64,000 nt of DNA, taken from the NCBI GenBank assembly GCA_013399015.1, contig VWZX01001053.1, positions 62,001 through 126,000 of the forward strand, written 5' to 3'. Both the position numbers and the translations under genes were made by a program. Origin of the DNA: Galbula dea. Lineage: Eukaryota > Chordata > Aves > Piciformes > Galbulidae. The notes below the pieces were generated by a model. It made no database searches, had not been told where the DNA came from, and saw nothing but the letters and a program-made list of their open reading frames with translations. The first letter of the stretch is position 1; every line of letters begins with the position of its first letter. Below, piece after piece: positions 1 to 12,985 of the stretch.

Positions 1-950
1 CCTGCTGTGCTTGTGTCCTGTCACATGGCCATCTGTGTAAGAGAGAAGCTGGCTGTCCTGCAGTTGTGGCTTCCAACCTTCTTTATGTCTTTTCTGAAGG
101 GGAGATGGAGGCCAAGGAAAACCCACCTGGCGGAGGCTGTCGGCCGAGGGAATGTTGTTGACAGATTGGGGCCAACCTCCCTGCTGAGACTCTCAACAGA
201 GGAGGAAGCAAAAGGCACACGTGGTTTCATATGCCTTTGGCTTTTCTTGGACTAACTTGATCCCTGAAGTCTGCAGGAAAGCAGAGTTGAGGAGGCAAAC
301 TTCTCCAAAAGTAAATGCCGCCTGGGGACTTGGCTGGGAATTAGACAGACATCTTACTGAGCCAAACTGTAAATCTAAAATTTTGAAATCAAGTTTGGAA
401 TTTTCCTCAGAAAAGCTGGGCCACCAGGAAGTCTGGCTGTCATGCCAGTGCCAGAAGAGGCAGAAAAAACTGGACTGAACTTCAACGAGCAAGATATTCC
501 TTGATAGCTAGTGATTGACAAGCTCGTCTTGAGCCCCACTCTTTGAACGCAGCAAAGCAACTATCAGAAAAAGACACCTACTGTACAAAACACCAGGAGT
601 TCTGTGGGTGGTAAGAGTCTGCTTTCCACTAAGGCACCCCTCAGGAGTCAGTTAGGAGCAGCATGCTGGTCTCAGTAGCAGCAGAGGCTTATACAGTTGA
701 GAAAACAAAGTTGAAAACAAACAGCTGCATAATATATTGCAGTGAGGCTTTCACAGCACAGAGATAGTGGGGTCATAAACAAGTCCCCCAGTAACTGGAG
801 GATATCCAACAAGGCACAAGGCCTAAAAAGAACTATTTGTTTTTTCACTCTTCATGGGATGAAATGCACACTGCAGGAAAATCCAGTGCAAATCAACATA
901 GCGTCATGGAAACCACGAGACCATCAATAAAAGTAATAAATGGAAAGGGT
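1..950. other. Non-coding DNA, nothing recognised
   Basis: The first few hundred bases are slightly GC-richer than the rest and carry overlapping short open frames on both strands, none resembling a known protein. No transposon end, RNA gene or clear exon is visible. The left edge could be part of a longer feature cut by the window. Confidence 0.5.
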
Positions 951-1045
951 TATAATAATATATACTTAGCACTTTACATTTTCAAAGTGCTGACAGGACA
1001 TTAATCCTCAAAATACCCTTGTGAGGGCAAGGGCAGATTTAACAT
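951..1045 (-). repeat. MIR-like (CORE-SINE/tRNA-SINE type) remnant
   Basis: Read on the minus strand, this stretch has the order typical of MIR 3' regions: a 'cctcacaagggtattttgag' block, 'gattaatg', then a tail 'gcactttgaaaatgtaaagt' running into a TATTATTATA-like end. This is the reverse of the familiar 'atcctca...ccttgtgagg' segment seen on the plus strand. MIR elements are ancient and present at low copy in birds. The match is from memory of the consensus, not an alignment. An unrelated old repeat sharing the same tail is the main alternative. Confidence 0.5.
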
Positions 1046-4000
1046 TTTGAGGTGGGCTTGTGAAACAGTTTTTGGTCTCAAACTGATCTGATCTGACTTC
1101 TGTTCACCAGGACTGTACTATTCAAAGTTAAATTGGATTACAGTATTTTCAGTACAGATAACGTGATGCTTTCATTGTTTCTCCTCCTCTGAACGTGAGA
1201 AGCAGAGACCAGTTAGCATTTGCTAGTCCACACTTTCATGCTAGCGCTGTAGAACTGCTTTCTAAGGCCAATTCTTCCTCTTAGCTTATGCCTATAGACC
1301 ACTGTGTTTACTATCACTGGAGAATTTTACTACATTCATCACACAGTTAACCTTTTTCTCCAGTTAAATAACTGTGCAAGACATAGTTGCCAGTAATTCA
1401 CATACCAAAATATGCAGACTGGCCATTTCCAAAGAACTGAGATAATTGCCTCCAAGTCAGCCAGAAAAGGAAAACAAGAGAACATAAGTTATATTTTATA
1501 ACTTCAAAGGGCTGCTTTTTATCTTCCACAGATTATTTGTTTAATGCCGTTTTGAATTAGCTCTTCCTGTCTTGATGCTCAGGTCAGTGGTGGAGGATGG
1601 GGGGACATAGTCAGTTGTTCAGTTTGTTGCACATTTTCTCTCCTACATCTAGTTGTTTTTGTTGGGTCTGTGATTCTTCTATTACCTCTGTTACTGCTCA
1701 TGATCTCAGTAAGTCAAAATGTCATAAATTCTGGTTATTCCTGTGTAGCTGTGCAAGATGGGTTTCATTAAAATAATATGAGATGAAGTATATGGTTATA
1801 AATATAATATCTGTGCCAAATGCACAAAAGCTAAGATAAAAAAAGAAACAAAAAAGGATGCCATTCATCAGTCCAAACTTAGGTCTTCAAGAGAAATGAC
1901 TAATCAAAACCAAAACTAGGAGAGGCAAGTTGGTGGCTATAAAAAGAGGGAAGAAGGAGAAGAAGCAGAGATCTAGAGACTTCTAGTAGATATGATATTC
2001 AGCTCAACTTTATGATAATTCCTGTTCTGCCCATGTAACCACTGAAACAGCAAGTACTTAAAAAGTGGGTTTTTTATAAATATTGGGACTGATAGTAAGA
2101 GCACTCATCAGAAGTAAAAGGCAACTGAAAAGCTAAAAACACACACCCCCCAAATAAACTCAAACCCAAACAAAACAATATGCATGCCAGAACCATGTGA
2201 GATTTCCTGGGTAAGGGAGGAATTACTAGTGAAGATCTTAACCAGAATTTATTAGGAATGTTCTTCTGAGAAAAATAACCCAAACTAGGCAATGTCCTTT
2301 AGAATCACGGATGTACAGTGACTTGTACAAAAAGGCCCAAAGTCATCCATTAGAAGAATGCTTAGCCAGCACATTGCTAGCAGAAACTGTGGAATCAATA
2401 TGTGCTGCCAAACTGTGGCACAAGCAGATATTTGGTGGAGGCTGAGGGAGAGTGCTTGCACCTTAGGGAGGGGACGGAGGAATGCTTTGCAGATAAGTTC
2501 TGCCAGACCTTGCTATGCTAGGGATTCCTAAATGCATCTGCAACATCCAGCAGGTGATTTCTAGATGACATCTGAGTTCAGTTCCTCTATACCACTTGAC
2601 TAAAGAAGTAAAAACAGAGCTGAGAAAATACTTCAAAATATGTAAACTGTTTTGAAGATGAAGTCCTCAAAAAGACTGAATCACCTCTTTGTTATTAGTA
2701 ATAGTTTGGAAAGGATCTGAAATGACCAACCACTTCACATGACACACTGGGAAATCACCTCAGTGAACATGACCAAAATGTTCAAATGATCAAACTAAAT
2801 GAGGATGGCCTAAAATTTTCATTTTGCTGTCTATTAGATGAAACACAATAAGAAGTCTGTCTGCACACAGACTGTGGGTACAGGATTTCAGTGACCCAAG
2901 CAGATCCCAGACGATAATAGCTAGTGCTCTCAGTTCTCCAAACTATGAGTTCAGAAGTTTAAGCTGATATAGATAGTGCTTTTTGCCATTGTAAGCTCTC
3001 TCTTCTGCTTATCTTTAGATTTTATGCTGTGCTTACTACAGAGGTATTCCTTCTAGGCTACTCTTCCCACATTCTTGCCAAACTCCTAATGAACCATTCA
3101 TCCTATGTCTTGATATAAAAAAAGCCTAATGCAAGAGACAAAAAACATTGGGGCAATTAGCTGCACAACCTGCCCTATTCTACCAACTTGCCTGATGCGG
3201 CAGGCGACACTACCACCTCAACAACAAACACAAATCTGGATCCAAACCCAGACCAATAAGATGTCCTTTCACAAACTTCCAATTATGTTTATTTTTGGCT
3301 ACTGAATTAGACAAACTTCCTTCTTGCATCCCATTAGTTTATCCCAGGAATAATTTAAAATTAGAAAAGAGAAAAGTTTCTCTACAAACTATCAAAGGAA
3401 GTTGAAAGGAAAAAAAACACAACAAAACACATAAATTACAGGAAATCATGTGCCCTGTAACCAGATTGGCATAGAGAAAATGCAGACATTCCTTTGGAAG
3501 GAAGGACTTCTATTTTGTGGCAAAACTGAATACATAACTCATGCTTTCTACTAAGTAAACCTTAATCACTATACTTAATGTATATGCATATTTGAGGTTG
3601 TATATTAGCTGGGGGTTAGAAAAATATAACCAACCAAAACCAGACATTCCTTGCTCCAGGATGGAAGTACATATTTACTGCTCTAAGAGGCAACAATTAA
3701 AGGAGATCTCCTTTCTTGAAACTGTTCCTACAAAAAAAAAAATATACTAGTGCAGCTACACCAATCTTTTGCAAGAGTTGAGTAGAACAAAAATATATAG
3801 GCATTCTCAGTTCACAAACACGCAGTTAAGAAAAGTAGGGGTACCCTACATACCACTTACGGGAAAAATACAGTTATTCTAGTACCTTGCATTCCTATCC
3901 AGTTACTTACTAGTGTTAGTGAAAATACTTCCACTGCTTTAAGGTGTATAAGTTTGACTCAGGAACACATTCCAAAGCACAGAGCTTGAAGAATTTGCAT

Positions 4001-4998
4001 ACTTTTACTGCTTTAATGAGAATCGATAACAAACATTAGGCAATCACATAAGAACCCAGCTAACCAGGAGCAATGGCAATTTGTTTCTGTATCAAGGGGT
4101 AAAGTATTGACATCAATTAATAATATGAATAAAAACTCATTAATAACATTAGATTGAGTAGTGTAAAATTATGGGACTGTTCTACTGTGGGCTAGCAAGC
4201 TGTCTTATTTATTGTATTTTCAATACTTTTTGAAGGATCTAGGGGCCTAATGTCATTTAGGTCTACTTCAGAAGACAAGTATATGCATATATATATATAT
4301 CTATGCAAAGATAGTAATATTTAACATAGCACTGGTAACTACTGGAACCACAGCCATGTTACTTATGTTTCCATTATCATGTCACTGAAATCATGGAGGA
4401 AATACAAAATGCTTGTGACAAACTCTTAGGAAAAAATCTTCCTCAAGTGAAATAAAGAAAAAACTAGCACTTTAGGAAGAAGTATGAGCTTAGTATTTAG
4501 CATGGGTGATCTGAACATTTTGATCAGCAACTAGATCTGACTTGTTTTCATTAAAAGACAGTGGTAAACAATGCTTTTACACACGATTAATTTCCTAAGC
4601 CTCGGAGAGAATTACATGATGCATACACTCAGATTTTCAGATTTTTTGCAAAATGTTCTTATATTAGTTACTAAAATACAGTAACTGAAAAATTTGTGTA
4701 TATGGTGCTATTTTTTATGGTCACATTATAAACCCACAGGAAGATTGATTCCAAATTCACTCTCCAGGACATTTTCACTGTTACAACATAGTCTCTTATT
4801 TCCACTTTATTGATGTTCTTCTCTTAATATGAAATGAAGACCATTTCTATCAACATTACTAGAAAATGACTGAACTCACAGTGAGGCCAAGGCAGCTGGG
4901 CAGCAGAAGGGAGTACAACTGTGCCCAGTTTTGGATCACATGGCTTTCCCATTGGACCTAGTATCTTGGCAGAAATAAGTGAAAGAAAAATCTAATTT
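1046..4998. other. AT-rich non-coding DNA
   Basis: About 4 kb of AT-rich sequence with frequent stops in all frames. It holds a short (AT)n run near 4287 and several small A-rich runs. No gene, transposon or RNA feature is recognisable. Confidence 0.55.
4287..4301. repeat. (AT)n microsatellite
   Basis: A pure alternating AT run of about seven units, preceded by 'atatgc'. It is short and may be polymorphic. Confidence 0.8.
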
Positions 4999-5522
4999 TC
5001 ATAGAATCACAGAATGTGCTTGGATGGAAAGGACCTTTAAAGATTATTTAGGCCAACTCCTCTGCCATGGGGAGGTACATCTATCACTAGATGAGATTGT
5101 TCAAAGCCCCACCCAACCTGACCTTGAACACTTCCAATGATGGGGCATCCACAAGCCCTCTGGGTAACCTGTCCAGTATCTCACCACCCTCACGGAAAAT
5201 CCTTCTTTGTGTCCAGTCTCAATCTACTCTCAGTTTAAAAACATTGCCCATTGTCCTGTCACTACAGGCTTTGATAGAAATTCTCTTTCTGTCTTTCTTA
5301 TAGGCCCCCTTTATATATTGAAAGGCCACAATAAGTTCTTCCTGGAGCCTTCTCTGCCGTGTGTTGAACAACCTCAACTCTCTCAGTCTTTCCTCATGAG
5401 AGAGGTGCTCCAGCTCTATGATCATTTTTGTAGTCCTCCTCTGGATGCCCCCTAAAATGTTCACACCTGTTTTGTGCTGGGGATCCCAGCCCTGAATGCA
5501 GTACTCCAGGCAGGGTGTCAGG
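4999..5522 (-). mobile_element. CR1 LINE 3' fragment (type A)
   Basis: The plus strand begins with 'tcatagaatcacagaat', the reverse complement of the CR1 3' tail, and continues through the 3' UTR into the end of ORF2. On the minus strand an open frame from 5551 to 5219 matches the C-terminus of the CR1 reverse transcriptase polyprotein (CLEYCIQ, then QRRTTKM, LEHLSHEERLRELRLF). The copy is 5'-truncated, as most CR1 insertions are, so it keeps only about the last 0.5 kb of a roughly 4.5 kb element. The intervening 'gccatggggaggtacatcta' block groups it with the copies at 12.5 and 40.9 kb. It is not functional. Confidence 0.93.
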
Positions 5523-8500
5523 AAAACAGGGGTATTTTCTTCAACACCCACATACAGATATTGTATCTGTAAGAGGCTGAAACAATGACACCAGTCACTG
5601 TGATTATTAGCCAGATATGAAGAAGAAACATTTTAAATCTTTGTGGTTAAGCTACATGCTTCATTTCCCTTAGGTGAGCCATTTGTTGCACAATTTATGC
5701 TAAACAGTGTTCTCTAATTCACACGGCATTGTTTCACAAAGCCAAGGAAAAATGCAGAAGGTATGGGCTCACCCCTGTAACCAGCTCATATTGCACGAGA
5801 CAGCCTTCACCTACCAGTAGCAACAGTGCTGTGGCTTAGTAATACTTGTTTCTAAATGCCTAACCTGAAGGCAATCACAGGTTAGCTTCACCAAGAGATT
5901 TTGCTCCTATATAAATATGAATGGCTGAAAGGAAAATGTCAACAATAACAAAAAAATATCAAATGCCATGCACTTTCTACAAACTGGCATACTTCTGCAG
6001 ATGACGTAAATCTTTTGTTCTGCAGTGGATTGCAATTATCTAAACAAAAGGATTACAGCAGCCAACTGATTTTTGGGAGTAAGATTTAAAACCGACTCAG
6101 AAGTTTCAGTAAGAGGTTTGCCAGTTGGCACAATAAAGAAGGGAAACCCCTCCAACAGGCAGCACATGATAGAACTCCTCCCTTCTTAAAACACAGAAGC
6201 TGCAGCATTTCTTTTGTGACTTTCTTCTTTCCTCCTCCTTACATCAAGGCAGTTTTCCACAGCTTCTATTCAGATAACTCAAACCCTGCTCTTGTTCCTG
6301 TGCTATACACACAATGTTTGTATGAGTGGGCGTCAAGAAGAGAACCTGGCAGAGAGAAAATAGCTTGCTTTCCTGAATCATAAGCTCATAACTAATCTTA
6401 AAACAGTTACTAAAGGCAAAACCCCCCTTGAGTTCCCCATGCGCCTCCTGCATGATGGCTCTTGCTACAATGCAGCCTCACAGGCAGCCCTGGATAACTC
6501 TTGGGAAGCATTTGGAGCTGCATAAGTAGAGCAAAGGGTGGCATAGGTCTGTTTCATTTCAGAAAATGGCAGTATTGGAATTACAGTGTGGTGACAGGGC
6601 TCATCAGAAGAATTTATTTCTGTGCTTTTGGCCTGGGGCCTAATGAATTGGAAACTGTTTGCTTATGTCCTCTACTTAATCTCTAAATTAAACTAACATC
6701 TTTTATTTAAAATTTTATTTATTTAAAATGCTAGTTTTACAAACTGAAATACATGACATGCTATTGCCTCTTTGATAATACAAGCTTCCATGTAGTCCTA
6801 TGTAGATCAACAACATTTTTTTCTGGGCATACATGGGGGCTGTAAGTTCTCCACAGGTGAAACTCTTAAGTCATGAATAGTGTATTGAGAGCATTGTCTA
6901 TACTGTTGCTGTGTAAATCAACAAGTATACTGAATAATGCTGACAGGGTTTTAGTGTCCAAATGATATTCTAAATTACAGATTGCTGAATTTTTATATAC
7001 CTGTTTACAGTGCTTGAAAAAAGCAATGGTCTACTGTTCACTGACTATTCTTTTAACTTCCCACTGATAGGGTAGAGATTTAACAAACAGCTTGATTGAA
7101 CTAGCGCTTTCATTCTTGGGGCATCTTAGAGGACTTCTCTCAGGGACCTGAAAGGCTTTTGCATAGAGGCAAATCAAACTTTGCCTATGCACAATCCCCT
7201 CATCTGGTTCCCTGTCACTAAGAGGAAAGAAGCAAGAGCTGTGGAAAGCCACCCCTAAAGGGCTTGTTTCAGCATCTGCAGGAGATCTTCCAGAGAATAA
7301 CACTACACTGCAGTGTAAAGAAATGGTTTGATAACACTCCCTGTGTAGCTTGGATAGTCAGATAATGGCAGCAAGGAGAGATTTAATTTATGCTTCAGAG
7401 GCTCACAGTTGTGTTCTGCTAATGAAGTGGTTTGACTCCATTAGCTTTTCTTGCTGAAAATATAAAGACTGATAAGTCATGTTAACAAACATTATTATCA
7501 GCGATTCCAGAGATGATATACATACTCTCTGCCTGAGATTTTGCCTAAAGCTATATGAATCTAAGTAGTGAAGTAGTACAGTACAGACAGCTCCATGCTA
7601 TGGCTGGCTAAAGGCAAAGTGAAACCAGCAGCACTACCATTCATGAACTATTCATTTTTAAAATTCCTATTTTCATGAAAATTCTTGGAAGAATCTATTC
7701 ACATGAAGAGATAATAGGGTGGAGTGTTGTTCTCACAGAGAGCATAATGAGTCCATACCCCTTAAACCTTTTGGTGTCTGTGATAATGCAGAAGTGTCTG
7801 CCAAAACCTCTGCAGCTTCCCGAATGAACGTTATTATTTACGGCGTGCACATTCAGTGCTCATGCAGCTTAACCTGGACATCACAGAGCACAGGAATGAT
7901 AAATCACTGATTTCAAACACTGACAACATTTTTCTGAGTTTGCTGCATGCTGCAGGCATGCCAGTAAGAAAAGCACACCATGCACAGAGGTCTTTCAACA
8001 TGAGAGATCTGTCCCCCTCGTGAACTGCCTTCCTCCTCCTCCGTGAACTGTTTGCTTTTGTGGAGTTTTTTGGGTTTGTTTTTTTTTTTTTGACCACCTT
8101 GTATTTCGTGTTTCCTCTGACTTCCACTGCCCACAAAGGTTCCTACAAATCACTGTAAAAAGTTTTCACTTCCCTCTGCACACTACAGGCAGATATGCAG
8201 ACCCACTCATCTGTCGCTTAATGGTGGTTAAGTCGGTGATGTTATACCAGTGTAAAGGTGGTGTGAAAGGGCAACTTGGCTCAGTGTAGTCTTCATCTGT
8301 TCAAGCTCATACTAGCACACTGAGTTCCAAATAATTAGGAGCTCCTCTCCAGCTGGTGTTTTGGTAGAAAAGGTGGTTGAGCAACCCAGTCTGGATTTTC
8401 CTACATCTGAAAGAGCCTGAAGATGCCTTGAACATTACATACACTTTCCTAATATGTTTTCAGTGTCGGCTATAGCACAGCAGTGGGTGGAATGACAAAT

Positions 8501-11500
8501 AGGTATTCTTTGGGAATGAATTGCCAAGGTCAGGGTTCAGAGGAGTTCAGAGCATTACATTTGTATTTATTTATTTGTGCTTTCCACTGTTTACCAGGAT
8601 TTTTCCCATGCCCAGTCCATGCAGCTATACTCAGAGTAGAATTCCCTCTGTTTTGTGGCAGGGTTCACATGGATTTTATCACTCACAGAGTGTGCACACT
8701 GATGAAGAAACACAGGGACTTTGAGTGATATGTTGTGTATTCAGTTTCAGTCCTGGTCCTGTAAATGTTTTGCTGTGACACCTTTCTATGAAGGCTTTTT
8801 GAAGACAGTCTGAAGCAGAAGGTTAATGGGGTGTGTGTCACACAACTTAATGTTACTGATTAGCTTTTGTTTTAAACTGATACATTTCTCTTTAGCAAGT
8901 TGTAAAGCAACAGATGGGTAAGATATTAAACTTGCCCACCCCTCAACCCCTCCTTATTAGTATATTTTCAAAATGAAAAGAGAATATGAGGGTTGAAACC
9001 AATCACTGGAAAACTGGCATGCCATTACAGATGCTCCTGAATATTATAACTCTCTTTCCACTGGACTTCTATACAGAAATTCAGGTGATTTCTGTTAGCA
9101 GCTAGAGCACAATGAAGATTTCCAACTGAATCATCTGAAAAACTATTTTAAAGAATGACTACATTTAACAAGTATTACCAGCTTCCTGCTCAGACTAAAA
9201 TAAATTTATTCTTTTAATGTAACAAACTCCAGAGTGGATTTTCCCCTCTCCCCCGCCTTCTGCCTCCTCTTGTCATCATTCCCTTAGGTTTCACAAATAT
9301 ACAGTAACAATTAATTATGACTCAAACCAAGGTGGTTAACACCGTACTATTAATAAAACCTTTCTGGGGAATTATAAACTGCTTTTGCATTCATGGAATA
9401 TATAGGTAGCAATATTTATTCATGTATTATTCATCAGGAGATGATGAGCTGAATAACAAAGGTTGTATTAGTGTGGATAAATTAAGAGCAGATGAAGACC
9501 TCACCTTAAAAACCAAACTGAGAATGGATTTTTTTTTTCCCTTTGGAGACTTTAAAGTCTTCTTTCCCTTTTGTTTCCTTGCCTCTTTACTTATTTATAT
9601 AAGTCTTGTAATGCTCCTTCATTGCATTTCCAGGCTTCATTCAATTATAGAATTATGTGAGGAAAACTGAAACAAGAAGTATCACTAAAATCACATTAAC
9701 AAGAAATTTGTAGGAGGAGAGATTACTGTAAATCCTTGATTAAAACAATTCCCAACATTGCTATGTACACTTCCATCATTCCCACATGCCATCTTGAAGG
9801 AAAAGTGAATGTAGTTCATTGCATGCTATTTAGACATAAAGAAGTGTCAAGAAACTCCTCAAACACATTGTAATATTTCAGTGGAGTTGTCCTAAGTTAG
9901 TAACTGTGGCTCACAGAGACCTTGTACATCACATCTTTGAACATACAGGCAGTAAAATTACAAATGAATTAATATGTAAGTACTGAAATGTCTCTCCTTA
10001 TGTGGTAAAGAACCAATAATACTATAGTATCACACAGTGACATTAAACACCACCTTCAGAACAGTGTAACTGAGTGGTGGCAGAATTTACTGAGGCATAC
10101 TACCGCACCCACAACAATGACAAAATACGTATTAATTTAAATGGTGCTTAAATCTCCTCCCCAAAATGCTACTGGCTTTAATAAAACATGGCCTAAATAG
10201 GGGATTAAAATCATCATGCTGAAACCACACATGCACACACGTGAAAAAAACCCAAAGCTTCAAAATCCCAACCAGCTGAGACAACCTATTAAATAATGCT
10301 TAATCAGGCAGTCATGAATTTGCTGTTTCATTTCATTTTAACTAAAATGGCATTAGATCTGATGAAGAAAGTGGCAATAAATTTCACGAGCAATGAAATT
10401 TCAGTGGGAAAAAGGCCAACATTTTCAATACACATTTCATCACAGTTGAGACATTCTGATTCAAGTATCTGCAATAATGAAGAAGCTTTGCTACTCAAAT
10501 TATGAATTTCAGATAGGAACAAGGAAATATCTGAATAAAAAGTTTTCCCTGTTTTCCAAACAAGCCTAACTGTCACACTATAAAGAGAAGTTTGCTCACA
10601 TACCTAAACCTCTTCCTTTATGCATTATTGCTGGGGGAGGGGAGGGCACATCTGGAGGGGAAGAAGGGAAGATTGAGGCATTAAGAAGAAATTTGTTCTG
10701 GTATTTTGACATCATGAGTTACTGCAAAGAAGAAAAGGAGGTACTGCCCCATTTGCAATCCATGTTTATTTTCCTATCCTTCTCATAAATTAACTCAGTT
10801 CAAGAAGCAGTGCATTATTCCTTTATAACATCCACTTCAGGTTTCCTCAGCACACTGTGCAACATTGCATGATACCTTTTAATTTTTAGTGAAAAGGTAA
10901 AAAATAATCCTGTGTTGAAACAATGACTTATTTAAAACTGAGATGTTTCCTGTACAATTTAATGAGAAAAGTATAGGCTTGATTATTATTACAATATATA
11001 TACATAGTTATTTCCACACATACAAGCACATGCACACAGCCCTTTCTGTGGCTTGGAACAATTGCAAAAGACAGATGGACTTGGGAGGGGCTTCACAAGT
11101 ACCACAAAAGGTCTCATGTACTGCATTTTTTTTACACCAACTATTTAAAAATACATAAATCAGCCTCTACAGGACAAGCAAAGCAAAAAAGGAGGTGCAA
11201 GTAAAACTCATATGTATTTGGTACTGAAAGTGGAAAGCTAATACATGTGCAGTAACATACAATAAATGTGGAGAATGTAGCTTGTGTTGCTTTTTGTGAC
11301 AGACCTATTTAACACAACTGCTTACAGCAGTGTTTAGGATAAGGTTATAGCGATCTCAGAAAGGAAAAGAGACAATACCAAGTGTTTAGAGTATGAAACT
11401 GGTTTGCTGTCAGAAAAGGCCATAGATGAGCATCTCCTGCACCCAGTCTGAGGCCTGTATAAAGCCTGGGTTTCAACACAAGGGAAAAGGTTCCTAAAAT

Positions 11501-12320
11501 AGTCTTGGCCTACTGTCATATGCAAAGCTTGATAAGAACTTAATCCTATCTAGTAAGGGGCAGAGCTGTGCTGAAGAGTGGGGTTAAACACACCATGTGA
11601 GCATCTGAAAACAATAAATGCCTTGAGGGATAATTTCAGGCAGTGTTTCTGAAGAGGTAGTGTCCTTTGGGTAAGTACAGTGACACTTTTGAAGAGACAG
11701 CCTTTTCCTCCTCCCCAGAAATCTTCTGGCACTTCCCAGTATAAGAAGAGACACCAGTAATTCCCAGAGAGGTGGGAGAGCTTGCATTTCAATAAGTAAT
11801 CCTCATTTATGCATTATTTGGAGAACAAAGTTTGCTGGCCAATTCCCAAACTCTTTCCTTCCACTTAGCCTGAAGCAGCAAGGACCTCGGTCCTTGACCA
11901 TCCAGTAAGGCCCTGGCAGTACTTGCCACTCCTTGAAGAAAGCACTGGTAGCACAAAAACAAGTACCTCTTTACAGCCATGGTTTCTTAGGACCAGAAAT
12001 CTCTTTCTGTGCTTCTCTCCATCCCTTCCGGTGAACTTATATCTGTGAATATGTAATTGAACTCTTGCTCTACTGTTTGAGAAGAAACTAGAGAATGATG
12101 AATTTGCAATCAGCCGTCTACTTGTTTTGTGCAAACATAATTATCCTTTTCTTCAGAAAACAGAACAATTGCCCAGCTCCTATCTCCTTGCTCTCTGTTG
12201 TTCTTCCCTGCCTAAATTACTCTTTTCCTGACATTCCTCCTAGCTGCAGAGCTCTCAGCTCATCTAACAGAGCTGTAGCATCATCATTCTCAGCATTGTA
12301 CTAAGATGCCATACCTAACA
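5523..12320. other. AT-rich non-coding DNA
   Basis: Nearly 7 kb with no recognisable gene or repeat family. It contains a T13 run near 8079-8091, a few short purine- or pyrimidine-rich runs and scattered short open frames of 60-100 codons without family resemblance. A GC-richer patch lies near 7.1-7.3 kb. Confidence 0.5.
8079..8091. repeat. Poly(T) tract
   Basis: Thirteen consecutive T bases within a T/G-rich stretch. No adjacent retroposed sequence is recognised, so it is simple low-complexity DNA. Confidence 0.7.
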
Positions 12321-12400
12321 GAATCACAGAATCATTAAGGCTGGAAGAGACCTCTAAGATCATCAAGTCCAACTGTCAACATACCACCACTATGCAACAC
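12321..12400 (-). mobile_element. Short CR1 3' end (type B)
   Basis: The plus strand shows 'gaatcacagaatcattaagg' followed by 'ctggaagagacctctaagat' and 'catcaagtccaactgtcaac', the reverse complement of the extreme 3' end of a CR1 subfamily different from the neighbour at 12.5 kb. Only about 80 bases are recognisable before the sequence turns unfamiliar. It is either an extremely 5'-truncated insertion or the surviving end of a larger decayed copy. Confidence 0.8.
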
Positions 12401-12484
12401 GCCTATCTGTCTGTGTTTGAAGCTGCTGCATATCGAGTGCGTACTTAGATTTGGGTGGCAGGGCGCTGTGCACCCAACAGAGTA

Positions 12485-12985
12485 TTTCATAGAATCATAG
12501 AATGGCTGAGGTTGGAAGGGACCTTAAAGATAATCTAGTTCCAACCCCCCTGCCATGGGCAGGGACACCACATGCACTAGACCAGGTCATCCAGGGCCAC
12601 ATCTAGCCTGGCCTTAAACACTGCCAGGGATGGGGCCTCCACAACCTCTCTGGGCAACCTGTTCCAGTGCCTCACCACCCTTTGGGTAAAGAACCCCCTT
12701 CTAATCTCCAGCCTAAATTTCCCCTCCTTCAGCTTGTAGCCATTCCCCCGTGTCCTGTTGCTATCAGACTAGGAGAAAAGTCTCTCTCCTTCTGCCTTAT
12801 AATCCCCTTTCAGGTACTGAAAGGCCGCTATAAGGTAGCCTCTAAGCCTTCTCTTCTCCAGGCTGAACAACCCCAATTCCTTCAGCCTGTCCTCGTAGGG
12901 GAGGTGCTCCAGTCCTTTGATCATCTTTGTGGCCCTCCTCTGGACCCGTTCCAAGAAGTTCACATCTTGTTGTTCTATGTTGTCC
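12485..12985 (-). mobile_element. CR1 LINE 3' fragment (type A)
   Basis: It starts with 'tttcatagaatcatagaatg' on plus (the reversed 3' tail) and contains the 'gccatgggcagggacaccac' block of type A. The minus-strand frame 12987-12769 encodes the end of CR1 ORF2: FLERVQRRATKMIKGLEHL, then LPYEDRLKELGLFSLEKRRL and a FQYLKG motif. It is 5'-truncated just upstream of this segment. It lies only about 85 bases from the different-subfamily fragment at 12321 and in the same orientation. Confidence 0.95.

Noticed and set aside
1..492. Overlapping open frames at the left edge (82, 69, 99 and 85 codons) as an exon
   Set aside because: They overlap on both strands, resemble no known protein, and no convincing splice signals or codon bias are seen.
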